A DNA stretch of 64,000 nt, from positions 682,001-746,000 of the forward strand of contig SNVD02002538.1 of assembly GCA_013180625.2 (NCBI GenBank), given 5' to 3'. The position numbers were made by a program, and so were the translations under genes. This document shows, piece after piece, positions 46,637-59,270 of the stretch (position 1 is the stretch's first letter; each line of letters opens with the position of its first letter). The stretch comes from Boswellia sacra. Its lineage: Eukaryota; Streptophyta; Magnoliopsida; Sapindales; Burseraceae. The notes beneath the pieces were generated by a model, which had not been told where the DNA came from, ran no database searches, and saw only the letters and a program-made list of their open reading frames with translations.

Positions 46637-48293
46637 TGGTGGAGATGCCAGGAACTCATTTGCAAAATGATTTTGCATCTTTATGTGGGTATGTGATGAA
46701 GTTTATATTCTGTAAAACTATGTTGGTTCTCTAGTTCAATTAGAGAAGGATTTTGATAATGTTAAGAGCTTTGCCTTATGAGAACTGCTTATTTCATAAA
46801 TCAGCATGAAGCTGTGTGTCTTTCCAAGGGTTTATTATTATAGTGATTGCTGAAACCAATCATTGCAAATTTCTTTGGAGGAATTTGAAGCAGGTTTTAC
46901 TGATTGTTTTTATCTAGTGATTTGCTATTGGTCCGATCTTCGCATGGTGCACAACGCTATGGTTATTGTTATTTTATTACCTCAGTTTTATACTTCAGCA
47001 ATTTAGAGTTAATGCAGTTATCCAAACCTGTAGCCAGAAGAGATTAGATCTGTGTTGTGTGGATATTCGTCCTGTTTCAATTCATACGCTAAGGGTTCTT
47101 TATCATGATTTCCTGCTGGAATCTGATAACTAAATTCTACATCTGCTATTGAGATCACCGATGATTTCTGTCAGGAAATTTTATGCTATACATAGAAAAC
47201 TTAAAAGAACGGAAAGTTTGTCAAACTTTCAAGATGGTGACATTTTTATTATCACTTGAGTTTATCCTCAATGCTTCAAAGCTTCATTGTGCTGCCAAAC
47301 AAAAACCAATGAGATAAGGTTTATTTCTGAGTCAAAATGATTGTCTTTGTAACTCATAACCTCCTCAATATGTCTTCTGGCTTCCCATCTCTGGCCAAAC
47401 TTAACTCTTCTCACCGGAATTTTCTATTTAGCAACGGTAAATCTATTACAAAAGTGCTCCTATAAACAAATGATATTAGTTTGCATTGTTGTCACAACTT
47501 CTACCACGCTTGACAGACGGCTGCTTTCAACAGTCCATACCGATCATCCAGTGGAAAATTTGGTGGGGTGAACCTGACAGTCCCTGCCTGAATGATTTGC
47601 AGCAATCTTCGTTCACCACTTGTGTGCTTTCATTAAATCTACCCCAGATTGATATTGTTTCTATGGCACTGCTGGCTCTGCTTCTGTGAGTATCAATGCA
47701 CTTGAGAAAGACCTGAAAATGATTTTACTATCACCTCTACAAACTAATAATTTCAAAAGGCTTTGAGCCTTAGCAAGCAGGTTCCACATTGTTTGATGGC
47801 GTTAGTAATTGTATAATATCACAACGCATTAATTTGATATCTTAGCAGAAAGAACCTAGATATATATATATTTTTTTTACCTGAAATTTCCATACCCTGT
47901 GGTTATGGTCCTTGTGGATTCGATTATGGAGAATTCAAGAATTTTTGAATTGTTGATATGAGATTTGAGTTGCTCAGAGAGAGATACAGAGAGACATAGA
48001 TTACACAAACAGAAACCCAAATTATCCAATCAAGTTACACAAATAATCTGCGAAATGAAGGGTAACATGACCAAATAAAGATATTCATATTGGCGATATG
48101 GACGATAATTTCTCTGTGGTGAAGGGCAGCACCCATCGAAATGATAGTCCGGTACAGTAGAAAATCATATGGATCAAGAGCTAACATCATAAGGTGGCAT
48201 AGTCGCATCCCATAATATCCACAGATTGTCTTTCAGCTACCAAGAATTCATTGAAAAGAAATGTCTTGTACAATGAAAAGACTTGAGCATGAG
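46637..48293. other. Intergenic DNA between the L6 and TTN5 genes
   Basis: The L6 3' untranslated region and the 3' end of the minus-strand TTN5 transcript converge here. No additional gene is supported. The frame at 47486-47689 is not coding in character. Confidence 0.5.
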
Positions 48294-50367
48294 CTAGTCA
48301 AGCATGTAGATCCTGGAGGCTATGTCCTGAACCAACCAATCAAAAGCCTCGAGCAACCCCTCACCTGTGTATGCACTACAGCCAACAATTCTCCAGTGTC
48401 TAGATTTATCCATAGCTTCCAAGTTCAGCACCTGTGGCAGCATAATAGAGACATATTCAGAACCTAAAATGTTTGAACATGTTCCCATGTGTAGATATTA
48501 ACAAAATAAAACAAAGAAGCTAAAAATGAAATAAGAAAACAACAACCACGGCATGAACCGAAACATTTCCATATGACAGATATCAGACATTGCACAAATC
48601 TTTTTAAAATTTAATAAATGTTCCTTTTAATATGATTTCAAGCGGCTGTTGCCTAAATTATGCAAGCTACAGTAAAGACTGCACTCTTAAGTGTATTATC
48701 ACTAGCTTAGCCACAATTCATGTCAGCTCAAAATGCTCTTCCACCCCAATGAGATGAAGAAAGCCCCAAAAGAAATTCAGTGCCTGTACATGGCATTTCT
48801 ACAGAACTTCTACAAAAAACACAATTCTCTTTTATAACCCCAAAAAAAAAAAAAGTCTTCAATATATTCAAAATTAAACCAAGTCTTCAAATCTCAGCTT
48901 GGCTCCTAAAAAACACCATTTTAATAAGCATGAGCTTATATATATATAGAGTGTAGACAAACTTTTGCAATTTCTCCTGGGCTTAGTGCCCCTTTGATGT
49001 CCTGCTTATTTGCTAGTATCAGTAACGATGCCCCCGATAGCCTCTGCCATATAAACATTAAAGTCAGACTTGATAGTGTAAAAAATTCAACCAGAAAACT
49101 CAGCCGCAAGCTGGAAAAAAAAAAACATTCGACTTGCCTAAATGTTCATATCAGCATTCTGAACCACCACCATGATAGATTGATAGCCATCAATTGGGTA
49201 TATATAACTTCAACATCTAGTTTATATAAATAAAAATCATAGTTCTGGGAGAAATTCAGATTAAAAAGAAGAAATGATTCTTATGCTAAAGTTACAGTTT
49301 CTGTACAAGTTGGACTACAGCCAAAAAACCCAATCCTGGAAACACATCTTTAATTTCCAGGCAATAAACTTAATAGTCCAATCTTTGCACATATGGTCTA
49401 TCAACAAATTATCAGGCACGAGAGACTCTTCCAGAATTAGTTCTACAAAGCATCACCGACTAAATAGACCATGCAACATTTGTTTTTTCAATTAACAAGT
49501 GGCAGAAACTTAAAACGACAAATACCTCTTCCTTCAAAAGATTATCCAGTTCCATTTTGCAGTCATCTAACCTTCTAAGATCTGAACTATCAACCACCCA
49601 AACCAAACCATCGGTCTGTTCAAAGTAGTTCCTCCAATACGATCTTATAGTTCTTTGGCCCCCAACATCCCATATATTTAGAGTATACCTATCAAATTCA
49701 CATAACACAGAAACTTTAATATTGCAGTAAAACCTTGCAATTCTCATCTGGGAGAAGTTAAATCAACCCTGATAGTGATACTACTACAACTACATCTGAT
49801 GTAACATCAGCAACAAAAGGAACTTGAACATGCCAATATGAAATACAAGCTAATATGATAAAACCTACAAGTTCCTTGGATCTGATAATCAATAATTATA
49901 TTGGAAAAATACAAATAACTCCATTTCAAGAATATCATTGGGATTTCAATGACTATGCTAAAACAAAGATTAGATGCCCATAAAGTGACTGAAGAATCTC
50001 TACTTAAAATAAGAAGATGGGTATTTGAGTCGGGTTTAATTAAGAAAGCTTACTTCTGGTGGCTATTTGAGTGGGGTTTAATTAGAAAGCTTACTTCTGG
50101 TAAGTGATAGTTTTAATGTTGAAGCCGAGTGTGGGACTGATGACGCTAGTGTCTTCTCCATTGATCTTCAAAACAATTGTGGTTTTCCCAGAATTATCAA
50201 GACCTCTGCACAATATAAGGCAAGACGATTGCAGAAACAAATGAGAGAGAGAGAGAGAAAGAGAGAGTGGAATTTGTTTGGTAATTTAATTAAATTACAT
50301 ACACCATGAGTATCCGCATTTCCTTCTCTTTTCTCTTGATTTTCCTTATGATGCTAAGAAGCCCCAT
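48294..50367 (-). CDS. TTN5: ARL2-type small GTPase (TITAN5), 185 aa
   Basis: Five exons on the minus strand: 50367-50303, 50205-50095, 49688-49526, 49043-48963 and 48431-48294. All G-domain motifs are in place: GLDNSGKT at 23-30, the effector SPTLGFN at 45-51, WDVGGQ at 65-70, NKQD at 125-128 and CSAYTG at 158-163. The 185-residue length equals that of the plant TITAN5/ARL2 protein. ARL2 binds tubulin-folding cofactors and governs microtubule biogenesis. Loss in Arabidopsis gives giant endosperm nuclei and embryo arrest. Gly2 is present, but ARL2 proteins are usually not myristoylated. Intron 2 begins inside a 41-bp tandem duplication that copies its 5' splice site. Confidence 0.96.
50021..50102. 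repeat. Tandem duplication containing the TTN5 intron 2 donor
   Basis: Units of about 41 bp at 50021-50061 and 50062-50102 share TATTTGAGT and AGAAAGCTTACTTCTGG. On the minus strand each contains CCAGAA/GTAAGC, so the second unit carries the true end of exon 2 and the first a spare donor 41-42 bp further on. Confidence 0.9.
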
Positions 50368-51477
50368 TTCATACAAATCGCTCAAATAACTAAATTATAA
50401 TATGTTCCACTCAACCTTTTAGTTCTTCAAATCAAATGCCTTCGTCCTGTCTTCCCAGACTCATTCCATAAATCGAAGCGAATTGGAATTCAAGTGTTTT
50501 GGCTCGTGCCGTGTGTGAGGAAATTATTTGCTGTAGAAGGCCTGGCCTTAATGTATTACTACTATGATTCCTTTTTTAATTAAAAAAAAAAAAAAAAAAA
50601 ACGACGACGTTTTCATAGCTTTCGTAATCACTGCCCTGAATTTTAGGTTTGCACAGATGGTAGGCGAGGCCTTTGAGTCTTACATAAACACTTGAGCTAG
50701 TACAAAATGACTATTATCTTATATAATATTATTAGTTGATTTCGTTTTTAACTTTCTAATTTGGTATACAAATTTTTTTCATAGAGGCACCTGTCAATAG
50801 AATTCTTCCAAATTTTAGTAGTTGAATTGGTAACAATAGGAGTTTTACCAAATTAGGGTCAGGGCGTCGAACAGAACCCAAAAATATCCGAGTGCAATAC
50901 ATTTCCGAATCAAAATTTTGTGTAAATTAATGAAGAGCAGTCATACAAAAAGCTCTAATTCAGTACCAGTGAACATAATACATATTATCTTGTATAATTG
51001 TAGCTGCGTCTATATTGGTGATAGGCCTAAAAGCATTCCCTTAGCTGTTTCACTTTTACAATAGTTTCTACTACCTTCTTTTTTCTATGTTTTGGTCTTC
51101 ATGAACTCTCTATTTGAAATTTGAGTCATTGCATTTACGTAACGTGGTTTGTTTCTCTACGTCACTTGTGTTGTTTCTTTGTTCATTCTTGAATCAAATT
51201 GCCAATCTTCCAATAACAGTGGGTCTCTGTGGCCATGGTTCTGTCTTGTTAAATTTCTTGGACCATGTGATTGGTTATGCAAGTTTCAAAATGTCTAAAA
51301 CTCATATCAAGTTCCAAGTAGGAGCAGTGAAAGCAAAACTTTGCCAACTATAACTGATTCACTCCGTAGAATTGGGACTTGGAACTGAGAATTGCCTACT
51401 ATACTTTAAAACAAACCACAAAAATTACAACAAGGATTCAAGATACCTAAACCGCTAAGCCGCAAGCAAATGAACAC
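50368..51477. other. TTN5 promoter region and NOL6 3' region
   Basis: Contains a 20-base A run near 50582-50601 and AT-rich DNA. The frame at 51114-51353 (plus) is not supported. The end nearest 51478 is the NOL6 3' untranslated region. Confidence 0.5.
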
Positions 51478-54400
51478 TTAATTTGTCAGCTTTGGAGCCT
51501 TAAGAAGATGAATATTCCTCACAAAACCTTTCCCAAGTTCACCTACAGCTTTCAGCACATCAATAGGATCTATTTCTTCTTCTTCAGCTTCCTCTCGATT
51601 TCGTTTCTGAAAATATTCAAGGGACCAAAAGATTCAATTAGCCGATTTATAAGCCACTAAGTCAAGAATATGTTCTCTCTAAAAAAACATTTAGGTCATG
51701 ATTTCAAATTATACCTTTGAACAGACTCTTTCCCATGTTAGTCCAACGGCATCGCCTCCCAGGGAATCATACCACAACTTCAAACTCTTTGAGAATTCTT
51801 TCTACATATATTACAGCACAAAATCAGTAAAGAAGAGTGATGCTGTCAATATCAACAAAACTGTACAATCATCATACTTGCCTCTAGATCCCCAACAAAG
51901 CATCTCAGTGGATTGAAGTCCACCATCAACTTATTTTTCAAATCCTCCGAGCTTCCCCTCAAATCTCCAGGCAACAAGAAAGGGTGGAAAGCCTTGCTAG
52001 CATCTCCATGAGCCACATGCCTCCCTGTCCAAGATGTGCACATAATGTCCGTTCCATTACCGACAATAATCAAAAGCCTAAAATTTGGGGTTATGGGAAA
52101 ATAGTCATTACAATATATCAACAGTACCAAACTCTAGGATCCTCCCTCAGATATACCTTGGTTTACTTCAGATGGGAAGAGAAGACGAAAGGGGTAAGCT
52201 AACTTTTCCCTATGAAGAAGAACTACAGCATCATAGTTGTTCAATGGAGTTCGGAAAAGGCACTGCAGGAGAAAAATTATGCTGTAATAATTCATAATAT
52301 AGTAGTATTAATTATCAGATAATCAGAAGTGAAATAATATCTGACAAGTTTATGTCACTCACTTCCCATCTGTAAAAATCAGTCTGATCCTCCAAAATTA
52401 GTTTTGCCAACAAGTTTGCACTGCTTCGAGCATAAGCCACCAACCTTTTAAGCTCCTTTTGCATTGAGAAACCCATAATGGCCAAGAAGGAACAGGTAGT
52501 GCACTATCAGTAATGAATAAGAAAGCATTTTGCATATATTAAGAATATTGAATAAGCATAGAGTTGTGCATTATCTAACATAATACATTTTCCCATTGAG
52601 ACAGTTTTAAGTGAGTTGTCCACTCTCTGTAGGTTGCTCAAATCAAAATCCTATATACTCAAGCTGAAATAAGAAATTTTTTTTCAACTTGAACATTATC
52701 TTAAAGAGAACTAAAAGTTTTGACTGGGCTTTAATCTTTCTTTCTTCATTTTTTGTCCTTGTCCCTTCCCCACAATGGGTAAATGATTTTGAAAACTATA
52801 AGATGAGAAATACATAAATAAAACAGAAAAGAATGAATTAGTGAGGAATTAAAGATTTTGTTTAACATAAAGACAGATTAATAACCATTGCATTGGGCGA
52901 GGATCTTGTCCAAGCTTCAGATGTCCTGTCATAAGCTGTTGCCAAGAACATTGCGGGGCTTATATTTTGTGTGCTTTCCTCATGCACTTTTCTACTTGAC
53001 ATGAGGTTTTCCTGAAAATGATGGTAGAATAGCGACTGTTATGATAACATAAAAAGACCAAGTATCCTATTTTTAGAATTACAATTTTCTGAACTGCAAG
53101 CGTACATTTATCTCTTTGTAATCATCAGGGCCAAAATCATTATTTATGTCAATGACCAAAGCAGAAAAGGTCCAATCATAGTCTGCTAGAAGTCGTAGAA
53201 ACCTGTTAAAATGGTCAATTCCAAACACAACAAATTGTAGTTATGAAGACACACTTCCCAAATATTTAACACACCCACATGAGGCCAATAGAACTCACAA
53301 ATCCAGCAAATAAGATTCCAAACTCAATAGTCAGTTATTTCATTGCCGAATCAGTCAAATCTCATTCGTAATTCGATACCATAAGTCCAAAATGAATAAA
53401 ATAAGTAAATAGAAATAGGACAAACCTTAAAAATCCAGTGACCCGTGAACATGGAACATTAAATGGTAAAGGCTTCAAAAATAGATATGCAACCAATAGT
53501 TCAACAGCCTCCTCTACCAAGCACGCTGAAAACATATGTGAAGCAATCCAACGTTTTGCAAGCCTTCAGAATATCCAAATGAACTCAAGTTAATACAAAA
53601 TATGTCTTATTTTTAAGGCTCAAAACTTTCCCACCACCAAAAGTGAAGACACAAAAGAAGCAAAAGTGGGAATGGGACCTATCAGCTCACTACAAAATTC
53701 AAACAACCCTACCTAACAGTTGGGCCATAGACTGGGTAACGACCCTGTAATCCATTAATCATGCTTGCATGCTGACCACAAACAAAAAGAGCTTTGTCTG
53801 TAGAATAAATCCGCTTTGATTGATTTCCATCTACAAGTTGAAAAAGGTTCAAACTAAAGCATTACAAGAGCCTGACAAGAAAAACATGAATCAATGATAG
53901 GTTCCATGATTCTTACTTTCCCTTTTCACCAAACTCAGCCCTCTTTCGTGCAAAATTTTAAGACGGAATGCATATCCAGACATCAAAACATCGACATCAT
54001 CCTCAGTAGCAGTACATGTCATCCCCCATCTGTTCTGGAGACTGCCACAAAACCATTTGTCAGTTAGGACCTTCAATATATATAAGTATGCTTGTTTGTG
54101 TGTGTGTGCCAGTGATTGTGCTTGTGTGTCACTGTGTCAGTATGTGGGTTCAGCAAATGAACAAAGAAATCTAGCTTGCTCAACCTTTCTCCAACTTTAA
54201 TAAGGAAAGCTGATTTAGTTTTCTCTATTGCTACAGGGTCCATCGGCCAATTCCCAGAACCTTCCAACTAATAGAGAAATTAAAAGATCTTTAGAGCCAA
54301 TCTGAAAATTTAAATCAATGTTTTAGGAAAAAACCAACAAATAGAGAACCATGCCTGAATCATAACTTCCAACGGCTGAATGCAAGCAGGTGTCATCTTA

Positions 54401-57400
54401 TTTTGTTTTGAAGCATGAAGTTTTTCTTTAGCCAGTGGATGAGGTTCAGGAGGGAACACAGATGTGAACCTGAAAGCTGTAAAAATGATAAGCATACATA
54501 AATATCATTGGCCATGAAGGTTAAGCATTCAGGAAGACTAAGAAATATAAAGCCAAGTCAAAACTCTACTTTATGAGATTTTTTAATGCTAAGAAAATTT
54601 ACCAGAGTCCAATGGTTGTACACTAGAAATCCTCAAGGGGATATCTTCGATAAGACGCAAGCGCTTTGATAAAACTTCGAATGCCTCAAGCAAACTTCCA
54701 GAATATGATACAGGATCTGAGACCAAATTAAAATATTTTTTGAGCTTTAAATGATTCCTAGGTGAGAAAAAGAGCAGCACCACCCAAAGAAGAAAATAAC
54801 AAGAACTATTGGTAGTCTATGGTCCATAGAATCACCTTTAGCACCATGAAGCAGTGAAAAATCAAGTTGATCAACTATTTGCACAACATTTTCTTTTGAT
54901 AGACAAAGATGTCGCAGAAGCACATGCTCAATAATGCGTTTTAAAATTAGATGTCTTGCCCACTGCTCACTTTCCCATACTGTAATGGGGAAATACTGTG
55001 TCACATTAATCATCACCAGCAACACAAACTCAACCAAAAAATGCTAACAGAAGAATGATAAATAGTCACCTGTGCTTTCTGCAATTGTACCATCTTTAAA
55101 TCTCCGAAGCTCTGCCTTCTCCCCCCAAAACTTCCGAAACATGAGAGCCTAGCATCAAACACATGTGAAATTAAGACTTGAATAAGAAGAAAAAATAATT
55201 ACCATATTTAAAATAATAATCTCAAATACCTCCTCTTTATTTTCAGCATTTGGACCAATATCAACGATCCTGAAAACTTTTTCTAGAGTGCTTGTAGAAA
55301 TTCCCACAAGCAATGGCTCTCTATCAAGTACTGATAAGCCCTGGAATCAGAAAACAACAAGAATAAGCTGGTCCTAGATGTAATATATTAATAAAATTAT
55401 GAAACAAAGCTTTTGACAGTCTCATACATTTTCCATAATGCATTCGGAAGGAGTGTTTCTCCAAGTGACACGAATAGACTTTACTCTATCACCCAATCCT
55501 TGATTAAGCAGACTATGCACCTTCTGCTCGTACAATCTCCAGCACTCATCATCCAAGCAGAATCCCAATCTATGAACCTCAGTATGACCCTTCAAATTCA
55601 ATCTGAAAAGAGAAATTACCCCAAAAAAAAAAAAAAGGAAAGCAACAAAGTTATGATGCTGCATAAAATTACAGGTCAAGAAAAAAATATTATAGTACAA
55701 CAAGGAGCTACAATAATCTTTCATGAAATCTCGAACTTGCAAACTAGTAATCAGAAATTTTTTTATTTTGTCTTTTTTTTGTTTTACTAACCATGCTTCT
55801 GCAAGACGTGTGATCATTTTCATTCAAAAACTACTGAAGGACCAAATGTGCCCAATTTGTAAAAGCAGAAGTTGTTTTATCTTTGCTCCAAAAATGTTTG
55901 ACCATATGCTTTACCAGGCCCACTTCATCAATGCATACATTGTCATTCTGGTATACGCACAAAACTAGATTGTTTCTCAAAATAATTCTTTGATCCTTTG
56001 AAAATCAGGTTCAGTTCTACTAGACTTCCATATGATTGATCCGCCTATTTCATGATCAAATGAAATGAAAATACCTGACACAGTAATCATATTTAGCAGG
56101 ATAGTCAATCTTAGTCACAAAAATCTCCTCAAATCCACCATCTCTGCCTTTGTCTATGCATTGAAGTGTTGAAGCAGCCTCATCTTGGAGCTGAATGTTG
56201 GAAGGAAATAAAGAACTTCAAGTACTTGCAGTTGGTCCAAAAAGATCATAAACCTCTGTGGAGATCTTTTATCTATATTTTATATAATCAAACCATTAAT
56301 AAGTGATTAATAGTACCTCACAGAAACCAACACTCGTCATTCGAAAAGCCAAATTGACTTGAGCGGACGGATCACATATAACCACTGGAAATGATTCCTT
56401 ATATTGCAACTTTTCCTGTAATCCAAAGACCATAGTAATATAAATATGATAAACAATGCAACACAGCTAAGCAATATTAAAGATCTCAAGAAAGAAACTA
56501 TTAAGGAATGTCATAAAGTGGACACATCCATATTATAAGGAACTGAGTAGCAGCAAACCTCCTTTGAAACTCTGCTCTGTTCTTGTGGCAGAAAGTACAG
56601 CCCACGGTTCCACAATTTTGAAGTGGCTACATAAAACAATGCAGTAACAAAATTCATAACTTTATCAGATTGCAAGGAAAATGTTATTGAACAAGCACTA
56701 ATAGATGTGTTATGGTTTGGGAACAAAGTACGTTACATTCTTCAAATTCTCTATAAAAGTAATTAACTGGTGAAAAGATTACATAAATGGACAGAAAATG
56801 AGATCCACTCCCACTAGAATACTAAAAAAACCAATTATCCAAATTTGTAAATTCTAAGGAGCTTTGATAGGGTTGACTCACAAAGCAGCCAATATTAGCA
56901 CATAATTACACCAAACTTTTCTGTCGTCAAGGAGAAAACAAGCCTGGTTCACTCATCTCAAATTTGTTTGCTTGATTAATTAGAATAACATTAATCTTGA
57001 CAGCACATTCGCCACTAAGGCATTAAAAGACTATGTTCAGTTTTATGAATTGATGCCTTAATTGAGATAAACAAAACACATTTACTTTGTATCAAAAGGA
57101 AAAAAGTTAGAAAATAACATACCAATAAAATCTAATACGACACGAAGTATCTGCACTGCATTCATAGAATTATTAATCTTATCCAGGCTCACAAGGTATG
57201 ACAATAAGACAGAAATTAGATATCCATTTAAGCAGTCGTGAACATATATTGAACTTCTCTGTCGAGCCCAGATCTGCAACATACATTTTCAAATTAAAAA
57301 AAGGGCAATCAAAGCAATAGTTAACTAACCAAGACATCTGAGATTGTACCTTCAAAAGGATTAAAGCTTCTCCCAATTCTTTCCGTTGAGTAAGAGTTTT

Positions 57401-59045
57401 ATTTACAAAAGCTGCATTATCCTCTAAAAACATATCTTCCAAAATACTGCTATTGTACTTAGGAGTAGCCTGAGGAACACCATCTTAAAGAAAATTCAAA
57501 AAAGGATAGATAACATAGTATCAGTATCTCCAAATGACTCAAAAACAATAAAAAAAGAACTATAGACAACATAATACCTTGATTGAAAGCACGGACATTG
57601 TTTCGCTTCAAGTTTAATTTTGAAATGCTGAATAGCGATGTTGCTGTAGGAATTACCCTTACGAAAATTCCAGGAGCATCAACTGGCCTCACAGCTGCAA
57701 TATCATTTTTTTTTTCGCCATTTCCAAAAGCATGATAAGGATCAGTTATAGATAAAATAATCCTATCACTGAAAATACAAGCAATCTGATCAAATATTAT
57801 GCAAGAATAGGCCAATAGGAATCAAACCTGGATAAACAATCAAAACAGGTTTCCGTGCCTCATTCTGCAGGAGAGACCATTCAACTTTATTAAATGACAG
57901 AGAGGACGTCAAATGCTTCTTAATTACACAAAGGTAAAGGCACCTTTTGGCATGATACCGGTGATTCAGATAATCTTTCTCATGGAAACACTCCTGTTAC
58001 AAGGGAAATACTTTCAGAAAATTTACTAACATTTAGATAGAATAAAAATGTATATACCTCAGAAGAGGGTCAAGCAGAATCAACCAACTGCTATTCAGTA
58101 AACCATATTATTTTCAGTGCCTACTATCTCAAAACTTTTACTTATTTTCATAAGCTTAAGTTTTTAGATCGAATGGTTCCATACATAATTTTAGAAGTCA
58201 AAATAAGCCCCTTAATACTTATTAAATATTTGGGCCACGTACAAAGTACGTATAAGAAAATGTGAAGCCCATTCACCTATCATAAAATAACTTCAATATT
58301 ATAGGTGAACCCTCAACTACAAGCTTAAGCTTCTAGGTGAAAAAGAGTTATCATAAAAATGTTAAGCTTAAGCTTAACATTATGCAGTCAATAAAAAGAG
58401 TCAATATCCCAACCATCCAAACTCTAAAATACTTTAATCACTAAATCAATAATATAGTCTTACAAATGAGAACCTAATTATACCTCAATAAAACAAGCAA
58501 ATCAAAACACCATAGCCAATTGCATAGTTTCAGGAAAAATACCTTGGGCAATCTGATAAAAAGATCCACATTCACTTCAGGTTTCACCACACAATTTATC
58601 GAATAACTACCACCAATCTTAACTGATTGCGGCTTTTTAAACTTGAAATCCACTTTGTCTGCATCAATGTCTCTCACAAAACCTGGAGCTAAATCCGCTG
58701 AAGCCTGCACAAATTTTCAATACAAGTAAAAATTTATATGAATTAATTTATTAAATAAAGACTCAATTACAAAATAAAAGAACATAAAGAAAATTACATA
58801 TAAATATAATGTAAATACATTTAATTAAACTTCATGAGGTGTTTACATTATTTAGAAACCATAGAAAACAAGATACGAACCTGCAAGTCGTCGGGGATTT
58901 TATTGATTGCTTTCTTGATGGCTGAAACGGTGTCGCCTACTAGCTTGGTAATTGCCGATGTTTGTACGAGGTGGACCTCTTTCAAAAGCTCTTTTACCTT
59001 GAAGTCCATGGAGTCTGTTGCTGTGATTGTGCTTTCAGCCCCCAT
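51478..59045 (-). CDS. NOL6: Nucleolar protein 6 (NOL6/Utp22, Nrap family), 1055 aa
   Basis: Twenty-six exons, all phases closing: 59045-58881, 58704-58543, 57993-57828, 57694-57578, 57483-57350, 57273-57123, 56626-56559, 56415-56317, 56190-56075, 55602-55428, 55340-55230, 55148-55070, 54979-54836, 54716-54603, 54476-54355, 54267-54185, 54041-53917, 53830-53713, 53563-53426, 53202-53106, 53011-52886, 52455-52363, 52262-52157, 52024-51882, 51801-51715, 51606-51478. Nrap landmarks run in order: GSYSINCVVKPEVNVDLFIRLPK (exon 2), RPVDAPGIFVRV (4), RRFKDGTIAES (12), PLEVMIQLEGSGNWP (15-16) and YGPTVRLAKRW (18-19). The family is a nucleotidyltransferase-like scaffold of the small-subunit processome, needed for 18S rRNA maturation in the nucleolus. 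Introns 15 and 24 begin GC rather than GT. Confidence 0.96.
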
Positions 59046-59115
59046 GTTTCTTTGTCAGATTTTTGCTGTGTCAGTTTAGCAGTTCGAAGAGGAACTTGAT
59101 ATAGAGTGACAGTTG

Positions 59116-59270
59116 TTAGGGTTTAACCAGGGCTTAGCAGAGCCAGAGCCAGAGGCAGAGGTGGCGGGAGAAGGAATGGCGAGAAAGGGCAATCTCTGTA
59201 AATGTTGCCGTAGGCCTGCTCTTAGAATTTGGACCAGGCTTCCTCGGCTTGGGTTTTCGGCCTCTGGGCT
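59116..59270 (-). promoter_or_regulatory. Telo-box and site II motif in the NOL6 promoter
   Basis: TTAGGGTTTAA at 59116-59126 is a telo-box (AAACCCTAA when read on the gene strand), and TGGGCT at 59265-59270 is a site II element, AGCCCA on the gene strand. In plants this pair coordinates ribosomal-protein and ribosome-biogenesis genes, which fits NOL6. The distance to the ATG is about 70-225 bp. Confidence 0.6.

Noticed and set aside
55413..55968. Plus-strand frames of 125 and 81 aa
   Set aside because: They overlap NOL6 exon 10 and the flanking introns in antisense. The minus-strand frame carries the conserved Nrap sequence.
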